DNA from: CAYRNR01 sp964425605 | Lineage (GTDB): Bacteria > Myxococcota_A > UBA796 > UBA9615 > CAYRNR01 | Direction of reading: 5' to 3' | DNA: 64,000 bases | Assembly: GCA_964425605.1 (NCBI GenBank) | Contig: CAYRNR010000011.1 | Coordinates: forward strand, 28,792 to 92,791 | In this document: positions 42,635-50,209 of the stretch, piece by piece | How positions within the stretch are numbered: the first letter of the stretch is position 1 | Layout of the letters: every line of letters starts with the position of its first letter | Translations under genes and position numbers: made by a program | Notes under the pieces: model-generated | Told to the model about the DNA's origin: nothing | The model's database searches: none | Seen by the model: only the letters and a program-made list of their open reading frames with translations

Positions 42635-43863
42635 GCCTCCTGCTGCGGCTGGCCTGGCGCAACCTCTGGCGCCATCGCCGACGCACCCTGATCACGGCCA
42701 ACGCCATGGCCATCGGCCTCGTCTTCGGCATGGCCACGGTGTCGCTGATGGACGGCGTGTACACGCTGATGTTCCGGATGATGATCACCGACACCATCGG
42801 CCACGCCCAGCTGCACGATCCCGACTACCCGGGCACGCGCCCCATCTGGGAGACCATCGGGGACTCGGATGTTGTCGTATCTGAGCTCGAGGGGCTCGAG
42901 CAGGTGGACCAGGTGGCTCCACGGCTGTTCGGCGCCGCCCTGCTCGGGGCGGGAGAGCTGTCCAGCGGGGCGCAGCTGTTCGGCGTGGATCCGGATCGCG
43001 AGGACGCGGTGACCGGCATCGGCGCGAAGGCGACCGAGGGGTCCTTCGACGCCATCACCGCCGAGCGCAGCATCGCGCTGGGCGCGGATCTGGCAGCAGA
43101 CCTCGGGGTGGGCCTGGGCGACGAGGTGGTGGCCGTGGGGCAGGCCGCGGACGGCTCCACCGCCAATGACCTCTTCACGGTCGTGGCGTTGCTGGAGACG
43201 GGCTCGGTGGCGCTGGACCGCGGCGGCGCGTGGCTCCGGCTGAGCGAGCTCCAGCGGTTCATGGTGCTGCCCGGCCAGGTCCACGAGGTGGTCGCGGTGG
43301 CTCCCGGGCGCGACGCCATCCCGACGATGCTCGACGCGTGCGGCCCCACGGTCGAACGTCGCGGGCTGCTCTTGCGTTCCTGGCGCGACGTGAATCCGCA
43401 GATGGGCCAGATGATCGACATGAGCGACGTGTTCACGGGCCTCTTCGCGTTCATGATCCTCGGCGCGGCCGCGCTGGGGGTGCTCAACACGATGTTGATG
43501 TCGGTCTTCGAGAGAACGCGCGAGCTGGGTGTGTTCCGCGCCCTGGGCATGCGCCCCGACCAGATGGTGGCGCTGGTGCTCGTGGAGTCGGCGGCGCTGG
43601 CCGTCGTCGCCACCGCCATCGGAGCGCCCGTCGGCCTCGCCCTCGTCGGCTACCTGTCGGTCGTGGGTATGGACCTGTCCTCGATGATGTCGGGTTTCTC
43701 GATGATGGGGATGAACTTCAACACCGTGTGGATGGGAGAGTTGCACCCTCACAAGATGGCCCTGACCGTGCTGGGGCTGTTCGTCATCACCCTCGGCGCG
43801 GCCGTCTGGCCCGCCGTTCGCGCGGCGCGGCTGAAGCCCGTCGATGCGATGCGGCAGGAGTGA
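42631..43863 (+). CDS. FtsX/MacB-type ABC transporter permease
   Basis: 410 aa. A GTG start at 42631 overlaps the TGA of the TetR gene. The N-terminus (LAWRNLWRHRRRTLIT) leads into the first helix, then a periplasmic domain of about 230 residues of the MacB_PCD type, then three C-terminal helices with GVLNTMLMSVFERTRELGV, which is the coupling region typical of FtsX-domain permeases (LolE/MacB). Such proteins form mechanotransmission or lipoprotein-release machines with a LolD/MacB-type ATPase. The partner permease follows four bases on. No ATPase gene is adjacent, so the ATP-binding subunit must be encoded elsewhere. Confidence 0.88.
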   Translation: MSLLLRLAWRNLWRHRRRTLITANAMAIGLVFGMATVSLMDGVYTLMFRMMITDTIGHAQLHDPDYPGTRPIWETIGDSDVVVSELEGLEQVDQVAPRLFGAALLGAGELSSGAQLFGVDPDREDAVTGIGAKATEGSFDAITAERSIALGADLAADLGVGLGDEVVAVGQAADGSTANDLFTVVALLETGSVALDRGGAWLRLSELQRFMVLPGQVHEVVAVAPGRDAIPTMLDACGPTVERRGLLLRSWRDVNPQMGQMIDMSDVFTGLFAFMILGAAALGVLNTMLMSVFERTRELGVFRALGMRPDQMVALVLVESAALAVVATAIGAPVGLALVGYLSVVGMDLSSMMSGFSMMGMNFNTVWMGELHPHKMALTVLGLFVITLGAAVWPAVRAARLKPVDAMRQE

Positions 43864-43867
43864 GCCG

Positions 43868-45094
43868 ATGATCCTCCGGCTCGCGTGGCGCAACCTCGGC
43901 CGGAACCGGCGGCGCACCCTGATCACCGGCGGGGCCATCGCCATGGGCCTCGCCATGCTGGTCTTCAGCTCGGGCACCTCCGAGGGGGTGACCAACACCA
44001 TGATCCGAAAGGGCGCGGGATCGGCGGCCGGGACGGTGGTGGTCCAGGCCCCCGGGTGGCAGGAGGAGCGCAAGCTGGCCCAGCTGGTGCCGCAGTCCAG
44101 CGCAACGGCCGCGCGGCTCGGCGAGGTGCTGCCGGAGGCCGTGCTGACGCGCCGGGTGTTCCTGCGTGGACTGATATCGTCCCCCTCGGGCTCCGCCGCC
44201 GTCAGCCTCACGGCCGTGGAGCCCCTCACCGAGGCCAGGGTCAACGACCTGGACGACCGTCTGGTCGAGGGCGCCTATCTGGACGAGGGCGCCGACGGCA
44301 TCGTGCTGGGGCGAACGCTGGCGCAGACGCTCGGGGTCGGCATCGGCGACAAGGTGGTGGTCCTGGCCAGCGGTTCCGGAGAGATGGCGAGCCAGCTGTT
44401 CCGCGTGAGGGGGACCTTCGCCACCGGACTCGACGACATCGACGCCCTGTGCGGGCAGATCACGCTGGGCGCCGCGCAGCAGATGCTACAGCTGGACGAC
44501 GGGGCCAACCAGGTCTCCGTACACATGCCCAGCACGCGTGATACGCGCCGGGCGACCCGGGAGGTGGAGCGGGCGGTGGCCGGCATGGACCTCGACGTGC
44601 TCCCCTGGAACGAGGCCCTGCCCCAGCTCGCCGAGTACGCGGCGTTCTACGAGGCCGAGATCTACGTCATGTTCGCCATCATGTTCGCCATGGTGGCGCT
44701 GGGCATCGTCAACACGGTGCTGATGTCGGTGCTCGAGCGCCAGCGCGAGTTCGGCGTGATGCTCGCCCTGGGGGCCAGCCCGCGCACGCTGGCCACGCTG
44801 GTGATGGCCGAGGCCGCGCTGCTGGGGCTGGTCTCGACCGCGTTCGGCGCAGCGGCCGGTGCCCTGATGAACTGGCCCGCCTCGGTCCACGGCTGGGATC
44901 TGACCCCGTACTTCGGCGGCAAGACCGTGGAGGTGGCCGGGTTTGCCCTGGAGACGGTGATCAAGGCCGATCTGGATCCGTTCAAGGTGGCGCTGTTCTC
45001 GGTCCTCGCGTTCGCGGTGACCGTGGCCGCGGCGGTCTACCCCGCGCTGCGGGCCGCCCGGTCCAGACCCGTGGATGCCCTGCACACGATGTGA
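43868..45094 (+). CDS. FtsX/MacB-type ABC transporter permease, second subunit
   Basis: 408 aa from the ATG at 43868, four bases after the stop of its paralogue. It has the same build: LAWRNLGRNRRRTLIT, helix 1, a periplasmic domain of about 230 residues, then three C-terminal helices around GIVNTVLMSVLERQREFGV. The close similarity at the ends but diverged periplasmic domain suggests a heterodimer like LolC/LolE. The likely role is lipid, lipoprotein or peptide transport coupled to an unlinked ATPase. Regulation by the adjacent TetR protein is inferred from the overlap of reading frames. Confidence 0.87.
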   Translation: MILRLAWRNLGRNRRRTLITGGAIAMGLAMLVFSSGTSEGVTNTMIRKGAGSAAGTVVVQAPGWQEERKLAQLVPQSSATAARLGEVLPEAVLTRRVFLRGLISSPSGSAAVSLTAVEPLTEARVNDLDDRLVEGAYLDEGADGIVLGRTLAQTLGVGIGDKVVVLASGSGEMASQLFRVRGTFATGLDDIDALCGQITLGAAQQMLQLDDGANQVSVHMPSTRDTRRATREVERAVAGMDLDVLPWNEALPQLAEYAAFYEAEIYVMFAIMFAMVALGIVNTVLMSVLERQREFGVMLALGASPRTLATLVMAEAALLGLVSTAFGAAAGALMNWPASVHGWDLTPYFGGKTVEVAGFALETVIKADLDPFKVALFSVLAFAVTVAAAVYPALRAARSRPVDALHTM

Positions 45095-45165
45095 CCCGAC
45101 CTCCCTGGGGTCGCAAATTCGCCCGCAATGACTACCATGACCGGAGGTCTCAACGGGAGGATCCA

Positions 45166-46305
45166 ATGGCACGTCCCACGGCTCTGTTCCACGCGGTGAT
45201 CGCCGCCTTGTTGGTCTCGGTGACGTTCTCGACCGTCGCAGCGGCAGCGCCCGAATCCGGCAACCCGGCCAAGCTCGTCTACAAGGGGATCGAGATCTCG
45301 CCGGACATCAAGCTCTACGCGGACTACCAGTTCGACCTCACCGACGACGAGCACCCCAACGCGTTCCACCTGACCCGGGGCTACCTGGGTCTGAAGCTGA
45401 ACGTGAATGATTGGCTCGGCGCCCGGGTCACCTACGACGTGTCCCAGGCCAAGGACGTGGGTTCGACCGGAACGCTGGCCACGGCCGAGGACGGCACGCC
45501 CATCGTCGACGAGAGCAAGGTCCAGGGTTCGCTCCAGGGGCGGGTCAAGTACGCCTATGTGAATCTCGGCATCGTGCCGATCCGCGCCAACGTCCGCCTC
45601 GGCATCGGCCACACCCCGTGGATCGACTGGATCGAGCACATCGAGGGCGCACGGTTCCTGGGCAAGGTGATGATCGAGAACGCGTACCACTACCCATCCG
45701 CCGACTTCGGCGTGTCGTTCATCGGTCACATCGACGAGCACCTGGCCTACCACCTCGGCGTGTACAACGGCGAGGGCTACCACGGCATCGACCACGATGG
45801 GCTCAAGGACTTCATCGGACGGCTGTCGTTCCGCCCAGCACCCATGTCACGGGCCATGGGAGGACTCCAGATCAGCGGCTACTTCCGTGGCCAGTTCCCC
45901 CTGACCGAGGACGACCATACCCACCGCCAGTTCGGCGGCGCCGTCACCTACCGGCTGGCCAACGAGATCGAGTCCGCGGACTGCACCAAGGTCAGCGGCG
46001 ACAAGCTGGCGGTCTGGGCCCAGGTGATCGCGGGCCAGGAGGGATTCCCGGACGAACTCACCACCAACCTGGGCATGAGCTACGGCGCCCGCGTCGAGCT
46101 GCCGGCCAACCTGTTCGTCATCGGCCGCGGCGACCGCTTCGACCCCGACCTCTCCACCGGCGCCGACGACTACTGGGAGGTCATCGGCGCCTTCGGCATC
46201 CGCGCGACCCATCACTTCCACGTGGCGCTGAACTACCAGGCCGCGTTGCCGATGGAGGGCGAGGCCGAGCACCTGCTCGGAGTCCACACGGAGTTCCACC
46301 TGTGA
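45166..46305 (+). CDS. Outer-membrane porin-like beta-barrel protein
   Basis: 379 aa from the ATG at 45166, which has a GGGAGG ribosome site and opens a clean signal peptide (ALFHAVIAALLVSVTFSTVAAAAPE). The mature protein is rich in alternating polar/aromatic strands: IKLYADYQFDL, LGLKLNVNDWLGARVTYDV, VKYAYVNLGI, LAYHLGVYNGEGYHG, and it ends in an amphipathic strand with terminal hydrophobic residues (LLGVHTEFHL). The early RGYLGLKL and the YNGEGYHGID segments resemble OprO/OprP-type or carbohydrate-type porins, but substrate specificity cannot be assigned. It follows the ABC permeases by 71 bases and may be a separate unit. It converges with the sulfatase-family gene. Confidence 0.78.
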   Translation: MARPTALFHAVIAALLVSVTFSTVAAAAPESGNPAKLVYKGIEISPDIKLYADYQFDLTDDEHPNAFHLTRGYLGLKLNVNDWLGARVTYDVSQAKDVGSTGTLATAEDGTPIVDESKVQGSLQGRVKYAYVNLGIVPIRANVRLGIGHTPWIDWIEHIEGARFLGKVMIENAYHYPSADFGVSFIGHIDEHLAYHLGVYNGEGYHGIDHDGLKDFIGRLSFRPAPMSRAMGGLQISGYFRGQFPLTEDDHTHRQFGGAVTYRLANEIESADCTKVSGDKLAVWAQVIAGQEGFPDELTTNLGMSYGARVELPANLFVIGRGDRFDPDLSTGADDYWEVIGAFGIRATHHFHVALNYQAALPMEGEAEHLLGVHTEFHL

Positions 46306-46346
46306 GACGGGGATGATCGCGGGGCGTTCGGTCGAGCGCTGAGCGC

Positions 46347-48332
46347 CTACTCGCCTTCGGGCGCCTCTTCGAGCTCGTCAGCGCCGTCCTCCGGCTCCAG
46401 ATACCCCAGCGCCTCCAGCTGCGCGCGCGCCGCGGCGCTGAGTTCGGGCGGACCGCCAGCCTCCCCGGCGGCCATGGCCTCGATCTCGGCGTCGAGGGGG
46501 GGCAGGCCCATGACCATGGCATAGGCCTCGATGTCCTGTTCGAGCTCCTGGCGATCCATCAGCCGCATACCGACGTTGGCGATGTCCAGCATCTCGCCGG
46601 GGTCCTCGGCCAGGTCGTACATGTGCGTGGAGAACCTGCCGTCCTCGTAGTGCTGGACGAGCTTGAGATCGCCCTTGCGGTAGGAACGGTAGCGACCTCG
46701 AGGGCTGACCAGGGGGCCTTCGCCGTTGGCCTCGCCAGGCTTGAACCGGGCCGAGAGCAGTTCCTCCTCGAACCGCTCGGCCATCACCGGGATGCCCGCC
46801 TCGTCGCCCTGGAGCGCCGGCATCAATGTACCCACGTCGAGGGTGTCCGGGGCGTCGAGGTCGACCAGGTCCATGATCGTGGCGAAGGTGCCCAGGGTGG
46901 AGATGGGGGGCTCGACCCGGCTGCCCGCCGGGATCCTGGCCGGGTAGCGGATGGCGAAGGGCACGCGCAGGTCCTCCTCGTACATGGAGGTGACGTGCCC
47001 GAACGCCCGGTGCTCGCCCACCATCTCGCCGTGGTCGGCGAGGATGACGAACACGGTGTCGTCGTAGGTGCCGCGCTGCTTCCACTGTTCGATGACGCGG
47101 CTGACCAGGTGGTCGGTGTACAGCACGCCCCCGTCGTAGAGATCGACGATGGGCTGGTGGATGCGCTCGAACTCCTCGTCGGTGAGCTGACGGCCCATCT
47201 GCACGCCGAAGGCGATCTGGCCGACCGTGCGCAGCTCGCCCAGGGGCAGGTCCGTGTAGGCGTAGCGGTACTCCTGCGGCAGCTGGTGGAACGGGAAGTG
47301 GGCCTCGAGGAAGTTGACGAACACGAACGCCGGCGGCGCGTCGCCGGGGCGGCTCGCCATCCAGTTCTCGATGTTGGTCACCACCTGGCCGCCCCCCTTG
47401 TCCTTGGCCGTGGCGCCCATGGAGTCCACGAGGCGGTAGATGAACGAGAACCCGCGGCCGCCCGCGCCCGTGATCCACGCGTTGTCCGACCAGTGGAACC
47501 CGCGCGTGAGGCCGAAGCTGGGGCTCACGTGGGCGTTGGCGGTGAAGCAGCGCGTCTCCCAGCCCGCCGCGGACAGGGTGTCGGCCAGGGTGGGCAGCTT
47601 GTCGTCGAGCCAGCGCGTCTCGCCGTGGGCGTTGTTCACCGACGGCAGCGTGCCCGTGAACAGGGACGCGTGGGCCGGCAGGGACCAGGTGGACGGCGCC
47701 GTGGCCTGCTCGAACAGGACCCCCTCGGCGGCGAAGGCGTCGAAGTGTGGCGTGGTCTCGCGATCGTGGCCGTAGGCCGACACCGACTGGGCCTGGACCG
47801 TGTCCATGACGATGAACACCACGTCCGGCGCGTTGGCCGGCGGTGTGCCGCGGTCCGAGGCCGAGACCTCGTAGCCGCCGCTGAGCTTGTGCTCGACGAT
47901 GGGGATGGCCAGGAAGACCACCGGCAGCACCACGGCCAGCACCGCGGTGATCCACATCTTCTTGCTCGCGATCCACGCGCCCAGGGCGTAGAAGGCCAGC
48001 CCGACCACGGCCGGGGCGACCCACATCTGCAGCTTGCTCGGGTCCACCGCCACGAACCGCTCGAGCACGATCATCGTCGCGGTCAGCGCCACCGGGTGCA
48101 GCAGGTTGCCCCGCTTGCTCAGGTACACCGGGCTCCACAGCAGCCCCAGCACCACCAGCAGCGGCACCTCCATCAGGATCGACTTGGCCGCGAACCACGG
48201 CATGGGCGGCATGCCCAGCGACAGGATCAAGCCCGTGCCGATGGCCAGGTGGACGATGCCGACGGCCAGGCCGTAACCCAGCCCGCCGAGCAGGCCACCG
48301 CGTACTACTTCCAGAACTCTGTCCTTGGACAT
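46347..48332 (-). CDS. Membrane-anchored sulfatase-family protein
   Basis: 661 aa from the ATG at 48332; a longer frame exists but reads through non-coding-like sequence. Residues 1-165 hold five hydrophobic helices. The alkaline-phosphatase-fold domain starts with PDVVFIVMDTV and HDRETTPHFDAFAAEGVLFE; the nucleophile region reads STWSLPAHASLFTG; the metal-site segment is ILADHGEMVGEH. True sulfatases need C/S-x-P-x-R for formylglycine; here the Arg is replaced by His and a Ser occupies the nucleophile position, so a classical sulfatase mechanism is doubtful. Members with this layout include LtaS/EptA-like phosphotransferases that use Thr or Ser. An acidic tail ends the protein. Substrate unknown; it may transfer or remove phosphate-linked or sulfate groups on envelope molecules. 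Confidence 0.83.
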   Translation of the reverse strand: MSKDRVLEVVRGGLLGGLGYGLAVGIVHLAIGTGLILSLGMPPMPWFAAKSILMEVPLLVVLGLLWSPVYLSKRGNLLHPVALTATMIVLERFVAVDPSKLQMWVAPAVVGLAFYALGAWIASKKMWITAVLAVVLPVVFLAIPIVEHKLSGGYEVSASDRGTPPANAPDVVFIVMDTVQAQSVSAYGHDRETTPHFDAFAAEGVLFEQATAPSTWSLPAHASLFTGTLPSVNNAHGETRWLDDKLPTLADTLSAAGWETRCFTANAHVSPSFGLTRGFHWSDNAWITGAGGRGFSFIYRLVDSMGATAKDKGGGQVVTNIENWMASRPGDAPPAFVFVNFLEAHFPFHQLPQEYRYAYTDLPLGELRTVGQIAFGVQMGRQLTDEEFERIHQPIVDLYDGGVLYTDHLVSRVIEQWKQRGTYDDTVFVILADHGEMVGEHRAFGHVTSMYEEDLRVPFAIRYPARIPAGSRVEPPISTLGTFATIMDLVDLDAPDTLDVGTLMPALQGDEAGIPVMAERFEEELLSARFKPGEANGEGPLVSPRGRYRSYRKGDLKLVQHYEDGRFSTHMYDLAEDPGEMLDIANVGMRLMDRQELEQDIEAYAMVMGLPPLDAEIEAMAAGEAGGPPELSAAARAQLEALGYLEPEDGADELEEAPEGE

Positions 48333-48493
48333 ACTCAACCTCGTCGGAGCGAACACCTGGAGCTTCGACGTTCTTCGGAACTTTCGAGTTTCTTTACCAC
48401 GAACGCAGGGTAGCCGGAGGCCTCGCGCAGCCCAAGCGGGGCCGCCGGGAGATGGGCGGAACCCGTGGTATCCTCGGTCAGCGAGAGGACGAC

Positions 48494-49216
48494 GTGCCGG
48501 GGACATCACCTACGGGCCGAGGGCTGATACCGACGTGGCTGTGGATCTGCCTGGCGTTCGCATCGCTGCCCCGTGCTGCCCGCGCCGGCGACGTCGAGGA
48601 GCTCGCCACGCTGGCGAACGACGTCAACCAGGAGTACTGCGCCGAGATCTACACGCAGGACGTGCGCCTGGCCGCCCAGGGCTACCAGAGAGTGGCCGCC
48701 GCCTGGGAGGCGGTGGATCTGGGCTACGAGGAGAACAGCTCCTCCATCTTGTTGTACTGGCGCGCGGTGCTCGCCCAGTGCCTGGGCCAGGACGAGATCG
48801 CCCAGCGCGACCTGCTGGATCTCGTGCAACGGTCGACGGACGCGGAGGATGACGAGCTGGCCGGGATGCTCGGCGACGCCCAGAGGCGGCTGAAACGTCT
48901 GGAGGCTCGGTCCGATCGCAGGTCTCCGGCTTCTGGCCGTCTGGGCACCGCCCGCACCGTCTTTCTCGTGGGCTCGGCGGTGACCGCGACGACCGGCTTC
49001 GCCGTGTGCCTGGGGGCGTACAGGGTCGGATCGCTCCAGACCGAGGAGGCACCCTACAAGGCCGCGCGACGCGCCAACATCGGGGGATTCGTCGTGGGAT
49101 TGACGGGGATCGGGATCGGGGTGACCTGCCTGTTGACGCTCGCGGCTCCGACGAAGAGCGGAGGGGTCGTGACCCTCTCGCCCGGGCCCATCACCTTCAT
49201 CGAGATCCGGTTCTGA
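48494..49216 (+). CDS. Envelope protein of unknown family, two C-terminal helices
   Basis: 240 aa from the GTG at 48494, preferred because a GAGAGG ribosome site lies six bases before it; an ATG at 48452 in frame would add 14 residues. A signal peptide (TWLWICLAFASLPRAARA) leads to a helical domain of about 100 residues resembling a TPR-like bundle (LATLANDVNQEYCAEIY, AQGYQRVAAAWEAVDLGYEE). Two hydrophobic helices follow near residues 155-180 and 195-220 (GGFVVGLTGIGIGVTCLLTL). No family was recognised. A short lipoprotein gene follows 10 bases on, so the two are probably co-transcribed. Confidence 0.68.
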   Translation: MPGTSPTGRGLIPTWLWICLAFASLPRAARAGDVEELATLANDVNQEYCAEIYTQDVRLAAQGYQRVAAAWEAVDLGYEENSSSILLYWRAVLAQCLGQDEIAQRDLLDLVQRSTDAEDDELAGMLGDAQRRLKRLEARSDRRSPASGRLGTARTVFLVGSAVTATTGFAVCLGAYRVGSLQTEEAPYKAARRANIGGFVVGLTGIGIGVTCLLTLAAPTKSGGVVTLSPGPITFIEIRF

Positions 49217-49226
49217 GGTGTCGCGG

Positions 49227-49442
49227 ATGTACGCAAGGATTCCACTGTCTGCCGCCGCCCTCGCGCTCCTGCTGTTCCTGGGTGGCTGCCTGCTGCCCAC
49301 CTGGGAGGAGTGGTCGACGCGCCTGGACGACGACGCGACCCCCGCGGACGACGACGACGCGGGCGACGTGAGCGACGACGACTCGTCGAGCGACGACGAC
49401 GACGACACCACGAACGCGGGAGACGACGACACGCTCTGGTAG
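49227..49442 (+). CDS. Small poly-Asp lipoprotein
   Basis: 71 aa from the ATG at 49227 (GAGG ribosome site at spacing 8; a GTG nine bases upstream is less well placed). A lipoprotein signal peptide ends at LLFLGGC. After the Cys come about 12 ordinary residues and then an acidic low-complexity tail of DDDD blocks separated by Ala, Thr, Ser and Gly (e.g. DDDDAGDVSDDDSSSDDDDD), ending in DTLW. The same DDDD-T/S/A signature occurs in the large surface protein at the right end. Such tails bind cations and are common in some delta-proteobacterial envelopes, but no specific function is known. Confidence 0.72.
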   Translation: MYARIPLSAAALALLLFLGGCLLPTWEEWSTRLDDDATPADDDDAGDVSDDDSSSDDDDDTTNAGDDDTLW

Positions 49443-49475
49443 AGCGAACCCCGCCGGAAGCCATCCAGCCATCCC

Positions 49476-49504
49476 TTGACAAGCCTCTCCGCCTCCCGTA
49501 GATC
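49476..49504 (+). promoter_or_regulatory. Promoter of the TetR/sulfonate operon
   Basis: A perfect -35 hexamer TTGACA at 49476-49481, 17-base spacer, and a -10-like TAGATC at 49499-49504 (four of six consensus bases). A predicted start about 7 bases further would fall inside the operator palindrome at 49509-49526. This is the clearest promoter in the window. Confidence 0.68.
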
Positions 49505-49508
49505 AGGG

Positions 49509-49526
49509 TGACTGACTGGTCAGTCA
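49509..49526. promoter_or_regulatory. Perfect operator palindrome for TetR regulator
   Basis: TGACTGACTGGTCAGTCA: 8-bp arms TGACTGAC / GTCAGTCA with a two-base centre, directly downstream of the -10 and 12 bases before the TetR start codon. A TGAC(T/C)GAC-type palindrome is a known form of TetR-family sites. Binding here would block transcription initiation, i.e. autorepression of the whole downstream operon. Confidence 0.75.
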
Positions 49527-49537
49527 TCGGAGAATCG

Positions 49538-50209
49538 ATGCCCAAGGACACCCTCCAGAACATCCCCACGGAGAAGCGCGATCGGGTCGTGCGCGAGGCA
49601 GCGCTGTTCTTTGCCGAGCGGGGCTACACCCGCACCGACATGGCAGCGCTGGCGAAGCGTTGCGGCATCTCCAAGGGCTCCATCTACACGTACTTCGACA
49701 ACAAACAGGAGCTGTACCTGTACGTGTGCCGGGACGGTCTGGAGCGCTCCCGCGAGGCGGTGTGGTCCGGCGTGGACCCCGCCTGGGACATCTATCCCCT
49801 GATCGAGCACGTGTTCCGCGCGGGCGTGGCCTTCGCCCTGGAGTACCCCGAGTACGTGACCCTGTACCTCAGCTACGGCGGGCCGGGCATGGAGGTCTTC
49901 GCCGAGGCCCTGTCGCGCGAGGTCGAACAGCCCACGGCGGACACCCTCGAGCGGGTCCTGCGCGACAGCATCGAGCTGGGCACCGTGCGCCTGGACCTCG
50001 ACGTGGAGCACGCGGCCTGGCTGATCAACAACACCTACGTGATGCTCCTCGCAGCTCTGGTCTCCCACCACTTCCGCACCCGGATGGCGGTGTACATGGG
50101 CCACCGGGGCGAGCTGACCGACACCTTCGTCGAGGAACACCTGCAGCGGAGCATCGACACCCTGCAAGACATGCTGCGGCCCCGGCCGAGCCAGGAGGAA
50201 CGATCATGA
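49538..50209 (+). CDS. TetR-family regulator of downstream catabolic operon
   Basis: 223 aa from the ATG at 49538, behind a promoter and operator; an upstream GTG (49508) would sit inside the operator and is rejected. The helix-turn-helix runs over REAALFFAERGYTRTDMAAL and AKRCGISKGSIYTYFDNK (about 20-60), then an all-helical ligand domain with LEYPEYVTLYLSYGGPGM. The stop TGA overlaps the ATG of the ThDP enzyme gene (ATGA), so the regulator is translated with the genes it likely controls. The inducer is unknown; a sulfonate intermediate would fit the operon content. Confidence in family is high. Confidence 0.9.
   Translation: MPKDTLQNIPTEKRDRVVREAALFFAERGYTRTDMAALAKRCGISKGSIYTYFDNKQELYLYVCRDGLERSREAVWSGVDPAWDIYPLIEHVFRAGVAFALEYPEYVTLYLSYGGPGMEVFAEALSREVEQPTADTLERVLRDSIELGTVRLDLDVEHAAWLINNTYVMLLAALVSHHFRTRMAVYMGHRGELTDTFVEEHLQRSIDTLQDMLRPRPSQEERS

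Noticed and set aside
49508..49537. GTG at 49508 as start of the TetR gene
   Set aside because: It would place the translation start inside the operator palindrome and only four bases from the -10; the ATG at 49538 fits better.
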